A stretch of 64,000 bases of DNA from Bacillota bacterium (GCA_023398375.1 JAEWSH010000061.1:186001-250000); one strand, 5' to 3'. Counted from the first letter of the stretch, positions 54,394-63,730 are shown. Notes: generated by a model not told the origin, from the sequence alone. Program-made: numbers and translations.

Positions 54394-55527
54394 CTAACCA
54401 AGTGCTTTTTGGTACAATTCTCTTATTTCTTCTGTTCCAAAATATACCGGATGATTTTGTATTCCTGCCGCAGATACTTTGAGGCAGTTCCCGACCATCC
54501 AGTCTACATCAGTCTCCAGAACTCCCTGTTCAGATAGTGTCGTACAAAGATTCAGCTGTCTGAGCAGTTCTTTTATGCGATCCACACAGTCACTTTCATT
54601 TTTTCCACCAAGATACCTAGATATCGTTGCGAATTTTTCAGGACACTCTGATGCTGTAGCCTCCATAATCACCGGGGTTAATGCTGCAAGTCCCTTTCCA
54701 TGTACAAGATTTCTAAGTCCGCTTGCAGGATGCTCCATTCCGTGTGCCAGCGTTACGCCGGCGGAATGTATTACCATACCTCCAAGTGTACTTGCCAGAC
54801 TGATCGCATCCCATGCATTCGCATTCCCATCTCCTTCATAGACCGGGACCAGATTTTTTCCGATTAGGTCCATGGCATACATGCTCTGCATTTCGGTAAA
54901 AGGATTCCCGATCTTGGAAAGAAATGCTTCCATATTATGGCACAAAGCATCAAAGCCTACAGATGCCAAAACTCCTTTTGGCATTGTCTCCATGAGTTCA
55001 GAATCGATAATAGAGGCTTTTGCCACAATCGCATTGCATCTTAAAGATTTTTTATCTCCATTTTCAGGATTGGTCAGAACTGCAAATCCATTTCCTTCGC
55101 TTCCTGTCCCACAGGTCGTTGGAACCAGGATCACAGGCAAAGCAAGATCCGACATTCTCTTATTAAAGATATACTCATTGATATCTCCATCATTGGCACA
55201 CAGGAATGCAATCGCTTTCGAGCAGTCTAATATACTGCCTCCGCCAAGTCCAATGATTACTTCACACTTTTCCTGTTTTGCGATTTCGGCACCTCTGATT
55301 GCTGTCGTTGTTAACGGATTCGGCATGACTTCATCAAAAATGATCGTTTCTATCCCGGAATTTTTCAAGATCTTTACAGTCCGATCCAACAATCCCGTTT
55401 TTTTGGTACTGTTCTTTCCAGTCACGACCATTGCTTTTTTTCCGTATTTTTTGCTGATACTTCCAAGTTGTTCTATCTTGCCGCGGCCAAATACCAGATT
55501 CGTTGGCAAAAAATAATTAAAGTCCAT
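54394..55527 (-). CDS. Iron-containing alcohol dehydrogenase
   Basis: This 377-residue enzyme reduces an aldehyde to an alcohol with NAD(P)H. Signs are GLGGGSILDCSKAIAF (nucleotide site), PTTCGTGSE, the first metal ligands near FDALCHNMEAFL, and GMEHPASGLRNLVHGKG (metal His residues). It overlaps the aminotransferase gene by 11 bases, suggesting that the two act in sequence. A 4-hydroxybutyrate-like product is possible, but the substrate is inference. Confidence 0.92.
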   Translation of the reverse strand: MDFNYFLPTNLVFGRGKIEQLGSISKKYGKKAMVVTGKNSTKKTGLLDRTVKILKNSGIETIIFDEVMPNPLTTTAIRGAEIAKQEKCEVIIGLGGGSILDCSKAIAFLCANDGDINEYIFNKRMSDLALPVILVPTTCGTGSEGNGFAVLTNPENGDKKSLRCNAIVAKASIIDSELMETMPKGVLASVGFDALCHNMEAFLSKIGNPFTEMQSMYAMDLIGKNLVPVYEGDGNANAWDAISLASTLGGMVIHSAGVTLAHGMEHPASGLRNLVHGKGLAALTPVIMEATASECPEKFATISRYLGGKNESDCVDRIKELLRQLNLCTTLSEQGVLETDVDWMVGNCLKVSAAGIQNHPVYFGTEEIRELYQKALG

Positions 55528-56893
55528 TTTTCATCTGCTCCATTGTTTCTACAATTGCTTCTTCAAATAGCGAAAGCCCCTTCTTTGTCTGTTCATCTGT
55601 CATGCAGAGCGGTGCCAGAAAACGGACTACATTTCCAAAAGAACCTGCGTTTTCTATCAGAAGACCTTTTTGTATGGCATTCTGAATCATTCTGCTTACA
55701 AATTCAGGATATGGCTCTTTTGTCGCTTTATCTTTTACGAATTCGATTCCAATCATGGCACCGATACCGCGTACATCACCAACGACCGGATAGGATTCTT
55801 TCATCCTGTCAAATGCTTGTGATACCATTGCACCCATTTTGATGGCCTTTCCGGCATAATCATCCCTCAGCATGATCTCCATCGTCTTCAGAGCTGCTTT
55901 GGCTGCAAGTGGATTCCCGCAATAAGTTCCGCCTATTGTACCTGGAATTACTGCATCCATAATCTCAGCACGTGCTGTGATCGCACTGATCGGAACGCCT
56001 GCTCCCATTGATTTCGCCGTCGCAATAATATCAGGCGCAGCACCTGCTTCTTTCCAATATTCAGAAGCAAAATATTTCCCGCTTCTGCAGTTACCGCATT
56101 GTACTTCATCCGCGATCAGCATGATACCATTATCATCACAGATTTTTCTTAATTTTTTAACAAATTCAATCGGTGCCGGAATAAATCCGCCTTCTCCCTG
56201 AAATGGCTCTAACAGAATTGCTGCCACATCATCAGCCGGTCTTGCTTCATCAAACAGCTTCTCCACTTTATCAATATAATACTGAATGGCCTCTTCTTCT
56301 GAAAATCCTTTTGGTGCACGATACAGATATGGATATTCTGTTCTATAGATTCCGTCCGGAAATGGTCCCATTCCTATGGCATACGCCTTTTTGGCTGTTA
56401 ATGCCATAGCCAAATTGGTCCTTCCATGAAATGCGCCCGAAAAACAGATAATACTGGATCTTTTCGTATATCCTTTTGCTACTTTTATGGCATTTTCCAC
56501 AGCTTCTGCACCACTGTTCGCAAAATACGTCTTTTTCTTCTCACCCTTTACCGGCATGATCTGGTTAAATTTTTCAGCGAGTTCTACATAGCCATCATGT
56601 ACGATCACATTAAAGATCGTATGAAAGTACTTTTCAGACTGTTCCTTCACAGCTTCTATTACTTCCCGATCTGAATAGCCGATATTCAGAACACCGACTC
56701 CACCGATCCAGTCAAGGAAATAATTGCCATCCAGATCTTCGATCATTGCCCCCTCTCCTCTTTCTATACAGATCGGATAGGTATTTCCGGAAAGTGCTCT
56801 TGGCACTGCTTCATTTCTTCTTTCCAATAATTCCTGTGATTTTGGTCCAGGCACCTTTCCTGATATTATTTTAGGCATTTCTTCTCTAAGCAT
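55517..56893 (-). CDS. Class III aminotransferase, 4-aminobutyrate type
   Basis: This 458-residue PLP enzyme has FANSGAEAVENAIKVA (cofactor phosphate site), SGAFHGRT, LLEPFQGEGG, IADEVQCG and the Schiff-base Lys294 in ATAKSMGAG. It resembles GabT. The aldehyde it makes would be reduced by the overlapping dehydrogenase. It follows a gamma-lyase-type gene with GGAGG before the ATG. Whether the donor is 4-aminobutyrate or another omega-amino acid cannot be told. Confidence 0.9.
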   Translation of the reverse strand: MLREEMPKIISGKVPGPKSQELLERRNEAVPRALSGNTYPICIERGEGAMIEDLDGNYFLDWIGGVGVLNIGYSDREVIEAVKEQSEKYFHTIFNVIVHDGYVELAEKFNQIMPVKGEKKKTYFANSGAEAVENAIKVAKGYTKRSSIICFSGAFHGRTNLAMALTAKKAYAIGMGPFPDGIYRTEYPYLYRAPKGFSEEEAIQYYIDKVEKLFDEARPADDVAAILLEPFQGEGGFIPAPIEFVKKLRKICDDNGIMLIADEVQCGNCRSGKYFASEYWKEAGAAPDIIATAKSMGAGVPISAITARAEIMDAVIPGTIGGTYCGNPLAAKAALKTMEIMLRDDYAGKAIKMGAMVSQAFDRMKESYPVVGDVRGIGAMIGIEFVKDKATKEPYPEFVSRMIQNAIQKGLLIENAGSFGNVVRFLAPLCMTDEQTKKGLSLFEEAIVETMEQMKNGL

Positions 56894-56914
56894 TTTATTT
56901 TCCTCCAGTTATTA

Positions 56915-58123
56915 TCATGCAAATACTTTTAATGCATTTTCAAAATCTTTTATCAAATCATCGATATCTTCAATTCCGACAGAAACACGCATCAGTCCTG
57001 CTGAAATATCCATTTTCTTCAGGTCTTCTTCCGGTACATGCATGTGTGAAGATAATAAAGGATAGGAAAGTGTTGTTCTCACACCGCCTAGTGTCGGCGC
57101 ATAATGTGGTATATGCAGGCAATCCATAAATTCCGATATTTTCTTTTTATCACATGGCATTTCAAAACTCAGCATACCCGTCATGCGCTCTGGTGACTGA
57201 AATATCTTTTTGCCAAGTTCATAATTCGGATGATTCTCGATCGAAGGATGGTTCACGCGTATGACATTTGGATTTTTTTGAAGCGCTGCAGCTAATTTTG
57301 CAGCATTTTCGCATTGTTTTTTAATTCTCAGATCAGCTGTATGGATACCTCTGTAGATCATCCAGGATGCGACTGGACATCCACTTGTTCCTGTCAGCAT
57401 TCTGACTGTGTGGATCTTCTGATAAAGGTCTATATTTTTCAGCGTAATGGAGCCTGCAAGGGCATCGGAATGTCCATTCAGGAACTTTGTCAGACTGTTG
57501 ATCACGATATCAGCACCAAGCGCAAGTGGTTTGATACAAAGTGGTGTTGTAAAGGTATTGTCAACCATGCACAACGCACCTGCTGCATGTGCGATCTTTG
57601 AGATCTCTTCAATATCGCATAATCTGTCTGTTGGATTGCTTGCTACTTCTGTATACAACATTTTTGTATTTTCTTTTACAGCGGCCCTTACTGCATCAAG
57701 ATCATCAAATGGTACAAAGTCTATCTCAACACCGTAATTGACCAGTAATGACGTGATTGCATCATAAGTCTCCCCATAAATATTTTCATTGCACAGGAAA
57801 TGATCTCCTGGATGCAGCAATGCAAAGTACGTCGTTGTTATTGCTCCCATTCCGGAGCTGAAGATCAGGGAATCTGTTCCCTGTTCCAGATAGGTCAGCA
57901 CATCAGCAAGTGCTTTTCTGTTGGGATTCCTTGTCCTGATATACGTATATCTTTTTTCCTCATATGCGCTTTCCACATCTTCCAGATTTCCCATCGTAAA
58001 TGCACTTGTCATAAAGAGCGGAAAAGCTTCCGGTGCGATATCCATACCTTTTACATGATGTCCTTCATATAATAGTCTTGTTCCTTCGGAAAATTCCATA
58101 TCGTCAAATTCAAATTTTTCCAT
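56915..58123 (-). CDS. Trans-sulfuration-type PLP enzyme (gamma-lyase/gamma-synthase family), copy 1
   Basis: This protein of about 402 residues is a Cys/Met metabolism PLP enzyme. The cofactor Lys213 is in NSLTKFLNGHSD, with FSSGMGAITT and MVDNTFTTP before it. The usual YSR-GNPT segment reads IRTRNPNR, and the usual YGCT reads YGET, so it is not a standard methionine gamma-lyase. ATG 58123 is chosen for CGGAG 8 bases upstream; a GTG lies three codons earlier. A MerR-type promoter precedes it. Substrate is uncertain: methionine, cystathionine, homocysteine or an O-acyl-homoserine. Confidence 0.85.
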   Translation of the reverse strand: MEKFEFDDMEFSEGTRLLYEGHHVKGMDIAPEAFPLFMTSAFTMGNLEDVESAYEEKRYTYIRTRNPNRKALADVLTYLEQGTDSLIFSSGMGAITTTYFALLHPGDHFLCNENIYGETYDAITSLLVNYGVEIDFVPFDDLDAVRAAVKENTKMLYTEVASNPTDRLCDIEEISKIAHAAGALCMVDNTFTTPLCIKPLALGADIVINSLTKFLNGHSDALAGSITLKNIDLYQKIHTVRMLTGTSGCPVASWMIYRGIHTADLRIKKQCENAAKLAAALQKNPNVIRVNHPSIENHPNYELGKKIFQSPERMTGMLSFEMPCDKKKISEFMDCLHIPHYAPTLGGVRTTLSYPLLSSHMHVPEEDLKKMDISAGLMRVSVGIEDIDDLIKDFENALKVFA

Positions 58124-58147
58124 ATTGTTCACTCCGTTTTTCTTTTT

Positions 58148-58178
58148 AGTATAATCTCTATAATAAGAAGAGAGTCAA
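58148..58178 (-). promoter_or_regulatory. MerR-type promoter 1, before the PLP enzyme operon
   Basis: On the minus strand TTGACT (58173-58178) and TATACT (58148-58153) are separated by 19 bases. The spacer holds an ACTCTC-N9-TAGAGA dyad. Promoters 2 and 3 have the same arrangement. Long spacers with a central dyad are the mark of MerR-controlled promoters. Confidence 0.75.
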
Positions 58179-58194
58179 GATTAAAAATAATATT

Positions 58195-58225
58195 AAAAAA
58201 ACCCGCCTTTATACAAAAAGCGAGT
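58195..58225 (-). terminator. Intrinsic terminator after the MerR gene
   Basis: ACTCGC and GCGGGT arms, with an A/T-rich inner stem, are followed by six or more Ts on the minus strand. It lies 18 bases after the MerR stop. Confidence 0.7.
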
Positions 58226-58242
58226 CTCATGTTTCATTAATA

Positions 58243-59052
58243 CTATTCCGATAGTATCGGAATTTGTACTTCATAAGGACAATAATGGTACTCTTTCAAA
58301 TTATCCTCATACTCATCAGCAATAATATATGGAGGTTTTTTGCTATTCCCAAATGCTTTTTTAATCAGCTCCACATTCCAGTCTTCCGTGCGGATCTTTG
58401 CTTTCATACAAAGATATTTACCTGCCGGAATTTCCATATAATAGTCTTTCCATTCTTCTGGTTTTCTCTTGATATATATATAATACTGTTTTTCCTTAAA
58501 TTGGTTCTCCATAAACGCATCAAAAGAAGCCAGATATCCGAACTGACGATAGAGTGGAATATCTTTCATCTCCGTATTCCGCAGCTTTGCAAGACGCGTC
58601 TCAACACTTTCCACCGTATCACCTTTTTTCTCCCAATCTACAAATAAGAGATATCGTGCAGGAAATTCCCTGATATAAGGAATATTTTCTAAATCTGACT
58701 TGTTATAATATTTAAAATAATTTTCATACCACCTGATATCATCGACCTTCTCCATGAGCTGGTCTATTTCTTCCTGCACCCGTTTTCTTTGATTTTCCAG
58801 CGCATCACAAATATGTTCGACCTTTCCCTCCTGAAGAATGTCTGAAATTTCTGCCAGGGACAGTCCAAAATTACGCAAATACCGAATTCTGTCTATTAAA
58901 TGGAACTGAACAAAGGAATAATACCGATATCCCGTATTCTGATCAATATATTGCGGCTGTATCAAGTTCATATTCGAATAATTACGAAGTGTCTGAACTG
59001 ACACTCCCATTAACCTTGCTGTATCTCCAATGGAATATAGTTCCTGCATCAT
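58243..59052 (-). CDS. MerR-family regulator with GyrI-like effector domain
   Basis: This 269-residue activator has an N-terminal winged helix (LYSIGDTARLMGVSVQTLRNY, then TGYRYYSF), a dimerising coiled coil (about 75-125) and a C-terminal domain of about 150 residues (YIREFPARYLLF to the end) that fits GyrI-like ligand-binding domains. The last gene of the importer operon, it is probably autoregulated through promoter 2. ACTCTA-N9-TAGAGT dyads at three promoters nearby are its likely sites. The ligand is unknown. Confidence 0.88.
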   Translation of the reverse strand: MMQELYSIGDTARLMGVSVQTLRNYSNMNLIQPQYIDQNTGYRYYSFVQFHLIDRIRYLRNFGLSLAEISDILQEGKVEHICDALENQRKRVQEEIDQLMEKVDDIRWYENYFKYYNKSDLENIPYIREFPARYLLFVDWEKKGDTVESVETRLAKLRNTEMKDIPLYRQFGYLASFDAFMENQFKEKQYYIYIKRKPEEWKDYYMEIPAGKYLCMKAKIRTEDWNVELIKKAFGNSKKPPYIIADEYEDNLKEYHYCPYEVQIPILSE

Positions 59053-59083
59053 CTTTCACCTATATAAATAATATTATAAAGTT

Positions 59084-59683
59084 TCATTTTACTTTTATGA
59101 CACTATTGACCAGCTCTGCCAGCAATCTGGCTGTACCATCTACGTCTAATAAACTGCTATCAATTAGTATATTTTTATGTCTGATATCTTCAGGATGATA
59201 CTTGGCATAGCGCATATGATAAGAATCTCTGGCTTTATCAACCTTTGCAATCATTTTTTTCGCTTCTTCTTCCGTCATAAGAAGCGTATCGACACAATTA
59301 CGCAATCTCGCTTCATAGGAGGCATAAATATAAATACTAATGTGGTTATCATATCCCTCTAGTATATAATCAGAACATCTTCCCACTATTACACAACTCT
59401 GTTTTTCAGCCAAATTCAAAATAATGCTTCTCTGCGCCTCAAAAATCTGATCCTGAATTTCAAGGCAGCTTTGACCAAGCGGAAACATCATATTCCAAAA
59501 GCTGGTCTTTGCGGTCTCTTCTTCACTACTAATTATAGACACTGGTAAATTAATCTGTTTGGCAGATGCCTCCACAATATCTCTATCAAAATATTCTACC
59601 CCTAATATTTCAGCAAGTTTCATTGCAATTGGTCTTCCCAAACTTCCAAACTGTCTTGTAATTGTTACGATATATTTTTCCAT
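59084..59683 (-). CDS. Cytidylate-kinase-like family protein
   Basis: This protein of about 199 residues fits the cytidylate-kinase-like family. The N-terminal loop reads TRQFGSLGRPIA instead of a full P-loop, and YFDRDIVE follows. Such proteins are often found next to regulators and transporters; their substrates are unknown. ATG 59683 is chosen for AGGA upstream; the frame begins two codons earlier at a TTG. It lies between the amino-acid permease and the MerR gene. Confidence 0.75.
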   Translation of the reverse strand: MEKYIVTITRQFGSLGRPIAMKLAEILGVEYFDRDIVEASAKQINLPVSIISSEEETAKTSFWNMMFPLGQSCLEIQDQIFEAQRSIILNLAEKQSCVIVGRCSDYILEGYDNHISIYIYASYEARLRNCVDTLLMTEEEAKKMIAKVDKARDSYHMRYAKYHPEDIRHKNILIDSSLLDVDGTARLLAELVNSVIKVK

Positions 59684-59691
59684 ACCCAATC

Positions 59692-60399
59692 CTACTTTCT
59701 TCTTGCGTAGATACTGCTTGACTTTTCTATCCTATCCAAAACAATTTGACAAATAGTGCAAATAATAAAATACACAAATGCTGCTACAATATAAGCTTCC
59801 AAGAACTTAGACGAACGCCCTGCATCGATCTTAGCACGTCCTAATATTTCAGGAATAGCAACAGCAAATGCCAATGATGCATCCTTAATCAAACCTATAA
59901 AACTATTACCAAGATTTGGGATTGCTGTAGAAAAAGCTTGTGGGAATACTACGTGCAGCAGTCCTTGTCTTGTATTCATACCTACTGAGTAACATGCTTC
60001 CAGCTGTCCAGAATCTACTGCCAGAATACAGCTTCGGAACATCTCCGACATATAGGAACCTTGATAGATAGAAAAACAGAAAAACATAAAATATATAGCA
60101 GGAATAGTGTTTATATTAATATCTGTTCCAATTTTATAGTTTACAAATTCCAGAAGTCGGGGAATTCCATAATATGTTACCAAAATCTGTACCATCAGGG
60201 GCGTACCACGAATAACCGCAATATAAACTGATGAAAGCTGTTTTAATCCTGGTACTTGAAAAATACGAATCAATGCAACAAAAATACCAATGATTCCACC
60301 TATAATAATACTAAATCCTGCAATCAACAATGCATACGGCACACCCTTAAAAATATCCGGAAGAATTTCCAGCATATATGCAAAATCTAATCCTCTCAT
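59692..60399 (-). CDS. Polar amino-acid ABC transporter permease
   Basis: This 235-residue permease has five or so helices and the EAA-type loop (EACYSVGMNTRQGLLHVVFPQA) followed by IPNLGNSFIGLIKDASLAF, typical of HisM/TcyL proteins. It is the only permease gene in the operon, so it probably works as a homodimer. Similar systems carry cystine or other polar amino acids. Confidence 0.93.
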   Translation of the reverse strand: MRGLDFAYMLEILPDIFKGVPYALLIAGFSIIIGGIIGIFVALIRIFQVPGLKQLSSVYIAVIRGTPLMVQILVTYYGIPRLLEFVNYKIGTDININTIPAIYFMFFCFSIYQGSYMSEMFRSCILAVDSGQLEACYSVGMNTRQGLLHVVFPQAFSTAIPNLGNSFIGLIKDASLAFAVAIPEILGRAKIDAGRSSKFLEAYIVAAFVYFIICTICQIVLDRIEKSSSIYARRK

Positions 60400-60414
60400 T
60401 TGTTCTTCCTCTCA

Positions 60415-61164
60415 TTATTCCTTGATTCTGTTTAAAAACAGTTGTGTTCGTTCATTCTTAGGATTGTTAATGACCTCCTGTGGAGTCCCCTGTTCAACTA
60501 CTACCCCGCCATCCATAAAAATTACTTTTGAAGCAACACTATGAGCGAATGATATTTCATGTGTTACTACGATCATCGTAATTCCGCTCTGCGCAATAAC
60601 CTTCATGGTTTCAAGAACTTCTCCTACCAACTCTGGATCCAATGCAGATGTTGGCTCATCAAAAAGAATTACATCCGGCTGCAGCACAAGTGCTCTTGCT
60701 ATCCCAGCTCTCTGCTGCTGTCCACCGGACATTTGAATCGGATAATAATTGATACGGTCACCAAGTCCCACACGTTCTAACATCTCTTTACTTCTATTAT
60801 ATGCCTCTTTATGACTTACTTTTTGCACGATTTTCAATCCAGCCATGACATTTTCAATGATCGTCTTATTCTTAAACAAATTATAATTTTGGAATACCAT
60901 CGCAGTCTTTTTTCTTAATTCAAGGATTTCTTTTTTCTTTGCTTCCTTGCTGGACACAGAAAATCCATTAACAGTGACCATACCGCTATCTGCTTTTTCA
61001 AGGAAATTAATGCAACGGAGCAGGGTCGTCTTTCCCGAACCACTTGGGCCCAAAATAGCTACGACCTCACCTTTATTCACAGATAGATCTACACCATTTA
61101 ATACGTTTAAGTCCCCAAATGATTTATATATCTCTTTACATGATACCATTATTTCCTGTTCCAT
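60415..61164 (-). CDS. Polar amino-acid ABC transporter ATPase
   Basis: This 249-residue ATPase has Walker A GPSGSGKTT, Q-loop MVFQNYNLF, signature MSGGQQQR, Walker B VILFDEPTSALDPE and switch VTHE. It matches the HisP/TcyN branch. AAGGAAAGG precedes the ATG. It lies between the binding protein and the permease. Confidence 0.95.
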   Translation of the reverse strand: MEQEIMVSCKEIYKSFGDLNVLNGVDLSVNKGEVVAILGPSGSGKTTLLRCINFLEKADSGMVTVNGFSVSSKEAKKKEILELRKKTAMVFQNYNLFKNKTIIENVMAGLKIVQKVSHKEAYNRSKEMLERVGLGDRINYYPIQMSGGQQQRAGIARALVLQPDVILFDEPTSALDPELVGEVLETMKVIAQSGITMIVVTHEISFAHSVASKVIFMDGGVVVEQGTPQEVINNPKNERTQLFLNRIKE

Positions 61165-61191
61165 ATGCTTCCTTTCCTTTCTTGATACAAT

Positions 61192-62151
61192 TTAATTATT
61201 TGCCTGATATTCTTCCAATGTTGCCTCTGTGTAGAACCCATTCTCTGCCATAGTTGTTATTCCAGCGTCTGTTCCCAGATATTCCTTAGCGAGTGTAGAT
61301 AAAGTTCCATTATAGTATAACACTGGCAGGTATTTATCTATAATATCTGCGATCTGTTGTCCTTTATCTGTTTTGGCAAACAGAAAGTACGAAAACCCTC
61401 CATCATACACCTTACTGGAAATATAAATCCGGTCTGTGATTCCTACCGCTGTTGCTTTTGTAGTAGCAGCACCTGCATCATTAATTGTGGCATCTACTCT
61501 GCCATTTACGATTTCATCTAGCATCTGCGGAAGAGTTCCATCTATATATTCTAATGTAAATGCATCCGGATTCTCATCCAGATATGCTTCCATCTGCGTA
61601 GTGAATGAACTGCCTACTATTGCTCCTACTTTCATACCTTTCAAATCCTCCATCGTCTCAAGCGGTTTGTCAGCATTGGAAATAATAGAAGATCCTGCAA
61701 ACAGGAATGGATTCTTTGGATAAAGATACATGCTCTCTCTTTCTTCGTTTTTTCCAAGCTGATTACTAACTATATCATATTTGTCAGCATCAAGACCTGG
61801 CAGTAAGGAATCCCAATTCGTATACGTATATTCACAGGTGATTTCTGGAGCAAGTTCATCAATTGCTTTAATTACTTCAATATCATAGCCTGTTACCTGG
61901 TCATTTTCATCTACATAGGTATATGGATCATAATCCGGAGTACCTGCCACTCTTACCGTAATAGTTTCTGTTGATGCTTCTGACTCTGAACCCGTTGTTT
62001 CTGTTGACTCTGCAGCTGTTGTTTCTGTTGATTCTGTAGCAACTGTTTCTGTTGATGCTGTTGCTGATGTTGCCGAAGTACTTCCGCATCCCACAAGTGA
62101 CAGCGTCATTGCACCAATGACTAATCCGACGAACGCATTTTTCTTTTTCAT
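61192..62151 (-). CDS. Amino-acid-binding lipoprotein
   Basis: This protein of about 319 residues has a lipoprotein signal (FVGLVIGAMTLSLVGCGST, lipobox LVGC), a Ser/Thr/Glu-rich linker with near repeats of ESTET and a family 3 binding domain (GTPDYDPYTYVDENDQVTGYDIEV; DLKGMKVGAIVGSSF). ATG 62151 is chosen for the GGAGG upstream; the frame reads back 28 codons. It heads the importer operon after promoter 2. The neighbours suggest a sulfur-containing or other polar amino acid as ligand, which is inference. Confidence 0.93.
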   Translation of the reverse strand: MKKKNAFVGLVIGAMTLSLVGCGSTSATSATASTETVATESTETTAAESTETTGSESEASTETITVRVAGTPDYDPYTYVDENDQVTGYDIEVIKAIDELAPEITCEYTYTNWDSLLPGLDADKYDIVSNQLGKNEERESMYLYPKNPFLFAGSSIISNADKPLETMEDLKGMKVGAIVGSSFTTQMEAYLDENPDAFTLEYIDGTLPQMLDEIVNGRVDATINDAGAATTKATAVGITDRIYISSKVYDGGFSYFLFAKTDKGQQIADIIDKYLPVLYYNGTLSTLAKEYLGTDAGITTMAENGFYTEATLEEYQANN

Positions 62152-62223
62152 AATAATTTCCTCCATATAATTGTTAGTATAAGTTACTGTTGAACAATAA
62201 GTTGTTAAAAAGATATTTTTTAT

Positions 62224-62265
62224 AAAAAAAGGCAACGAAACATAATGGCTTCGTTGCCTTTTTTT
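62224..62265. terminator. Intrinsic terminator just after promoter 2
   Basis: GGCAACGAA and TTCGTTGCC are perfect 9-base arms around 10 bases, with seven T/A on both sides. It can end the upstream PLP enzyme transcript. It also falls within the first 40 bases made from promoter 2. Confidence 0.85.
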
Positions 62266-62267
62266 GC

Positions 62268-62298
62268 ATTATAAACTCTGTTTTTATTATAGAGTCAA
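62268..62298 (-). promoter_or_regulatory. MerR-type promoter 2, before the importer operon
   Basis: On the minus strand TTGACT (62293-62298) and TATAAT (62268-62273) are separated by 19 bases. The spacer holds ACTCTA-N9-CAGAGT. The predicted start, near 62261, is just before the terminator hairpin. Confidence 0.78.
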
Positions 62299-62302
62299 TA
62301 CT

Positions 62303-63514
62303 TTATTTTTCTGCATATACTTCTAATGCCTGCATGAAATCTTCAATCAGCTCTTCTGTATTTTCGATTCCAACAGAAATTCGGAGCATTCCCCATGTAA
62401 TTCCCATTTTTAAACGATCTTCTTCTGGTACATCATAATGCGACGAAGAAACCGGATGCGAAAGTGTTGTTCGATAGCCTCCCAATGTCATAGCGTAATG
62501 GGCCAAATTCAGTTTTCTCATAAATTGATTCATTGCCGTTTTATCATCTTCTAAAACTATACTAATGATTCCACCACATTTATCTTTCGAACCGAACTGA
62601 CGAATAGCAGTTTCATGTTGTGGATGACTTTTTAACGAAGGGTGATATACTTTTTTAACATAGGGAGACGCTGACAGTGCTTCTGCAAGCCTAGCTGCAT
62701 TATACATTTGTTTTTCCACACGAAGCTGCATTGTTCGCATTCCTCGTTGCACCAGCCAGGAAGAAAATGCATCCGCTGTTGACCCTAATAATACTTGATT
62801 GGCATAAATCTGATCAATACACTCCTGTTTCCCTGTTGCTGCCCCACAAACAGCATCCGAATGTCCATTGGCAAATTTTGTAAGGCTATTCACTACTACA
62901 TCTGCTCCGAATTTTAATGGTCTCGCCCCCACACTTGTCATGAATGTATTATCCACAACAAAATATAAATGATTCGAATGAGCAATTTCTGCTATAGCAG
63001 AAAGGTCTGGAACTGTTATCATTGGATTAGATATTGTTTCTGTATATAAAAGTACCGTATTTTCTTTTACAGCTTCTCTTATTCTATTTAAATCTGTAAA
63101 ATCCACAAAATCTACCTCTACATTGTATTTACCTAAAATATGTGTAAAAATTTCGATTGTTTCTCCATACAATGTCTGATCCGATAAAATATGATCTCCA
63201 GACTTTACAAGTGAGATAATAGTGGTTGATATTGCTGCCATTCCAGAACTGAATATCGCTGAAGCATCTCCTCCTTCAGTATAAGTCATTAATTCCGCCA
63301 ATGCATTTCGATTGGGATTTCTGTTCCTATTATAACAAAATCCTCTTTCGTCATATCTTTCATATAATTCATCTAAATCTTCTACATTAAAAGCAGTCGT
63401 CAGATAAATCGGTGCCGTTTCCGGATTTGTGGCCGGATAACTTATATAACTGCCTTCTCTTAAAAGAGATGTCTCATAACTAAATGTCTGATCAGTTTGT
63501 TTAAATTTTCTCAT
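62303..63514 (-). CDS. Trans-sulfuration-type PLP enzyme, copy 2
   Basis: This protein of about 403 residues is a paralogue of the enzyme at 56915-58123. It has VNSLTKFANGHSD (cofactor Lys), FSSGMAAIS and FVVDNTFMTS. It shares the unusual NRNRNPNR and YGET segments with copy 1, so both belong to the same atypical subfamily. ATG 63514 is chosen for GAGGAAA 8 bases upstream; the frame continues 27 codons further. The leader from promoter 3 is about 150 bases and contains a GGGAGGAGG inside a weak GCAGA-TCTGC hairpin. Confidence 0.85.
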   Translation of the reverse strand: MRKFKQTDQTFSYETSLLREGSYISYPATNPETAPIYLTTAFNVEDLDELYERYDERGFCYNRNRNPNRNALAELMTYTEGGDASAIFSSGMAAISTTIISLVKSGDHILSDQTLYGETIEIFTHILGKYNVEVDFVDFTDLNRIREAVKENTVLLYTETISNPMITVPDLSAIAEIAHSNHLYFVVDNTFMTSVGARPLKFGADVVVNSLTKFANGHSDAVCGAATGKQECIDQIYANQVLLGSTADAFSSWLVQRGMRTMQLRVEKQMYNAARLAEALSASPYVKKVYHPSLKSHPQHETAIRQFGSKDKCGGIISIVLEDDKTAMNQFMRKLNLAHYAMTLGGYRTTLSHPVSSSHYDVPEEDRLKMGITWGMLRISVGIENTEELIEDFMQALEVYAEK

Positions 63515-63677
63515 TATTTTTTCCTCATTTCTTTTATATTCTTCAAATCTCTTATATAGCATTCTCAAAACTGAGTATACGCTAATGCTCTTCATAAACT
63601 GAAGCAGTTAAATAAAAATGCAGAAACCTCCTCCCGAAAGCATCTGCGCTTATTAAAACTGATTCTACTATAGATTC

Positions 63678-63708
63678 ATAATAAACTCTATCTGTATTAT
63701 AGAGTCAA
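63678..63708 (-). promoter_or_regulatory. MerR-type promoter 3, before PLP enzyme copy 2
   Basis: On the minus strand TTGACT (63703-63708) and TATTAT (63678-63683) are separated by 19 bases. The spacer holds the perfect dyad ACTCTA-N9-TAGAGT, the best of the three. Confidence 0.8.
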
Positions 63709-63730
63709 TCCCCTTTTTATGATTATCAAT

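Noticed and set aside
54872..55516. Plus-strand 214-residue ORF antisense to the alcohol dehydrogenase
   Set aside because: It is a mirror of a well-supported gene; no family motifs or ribosome site.
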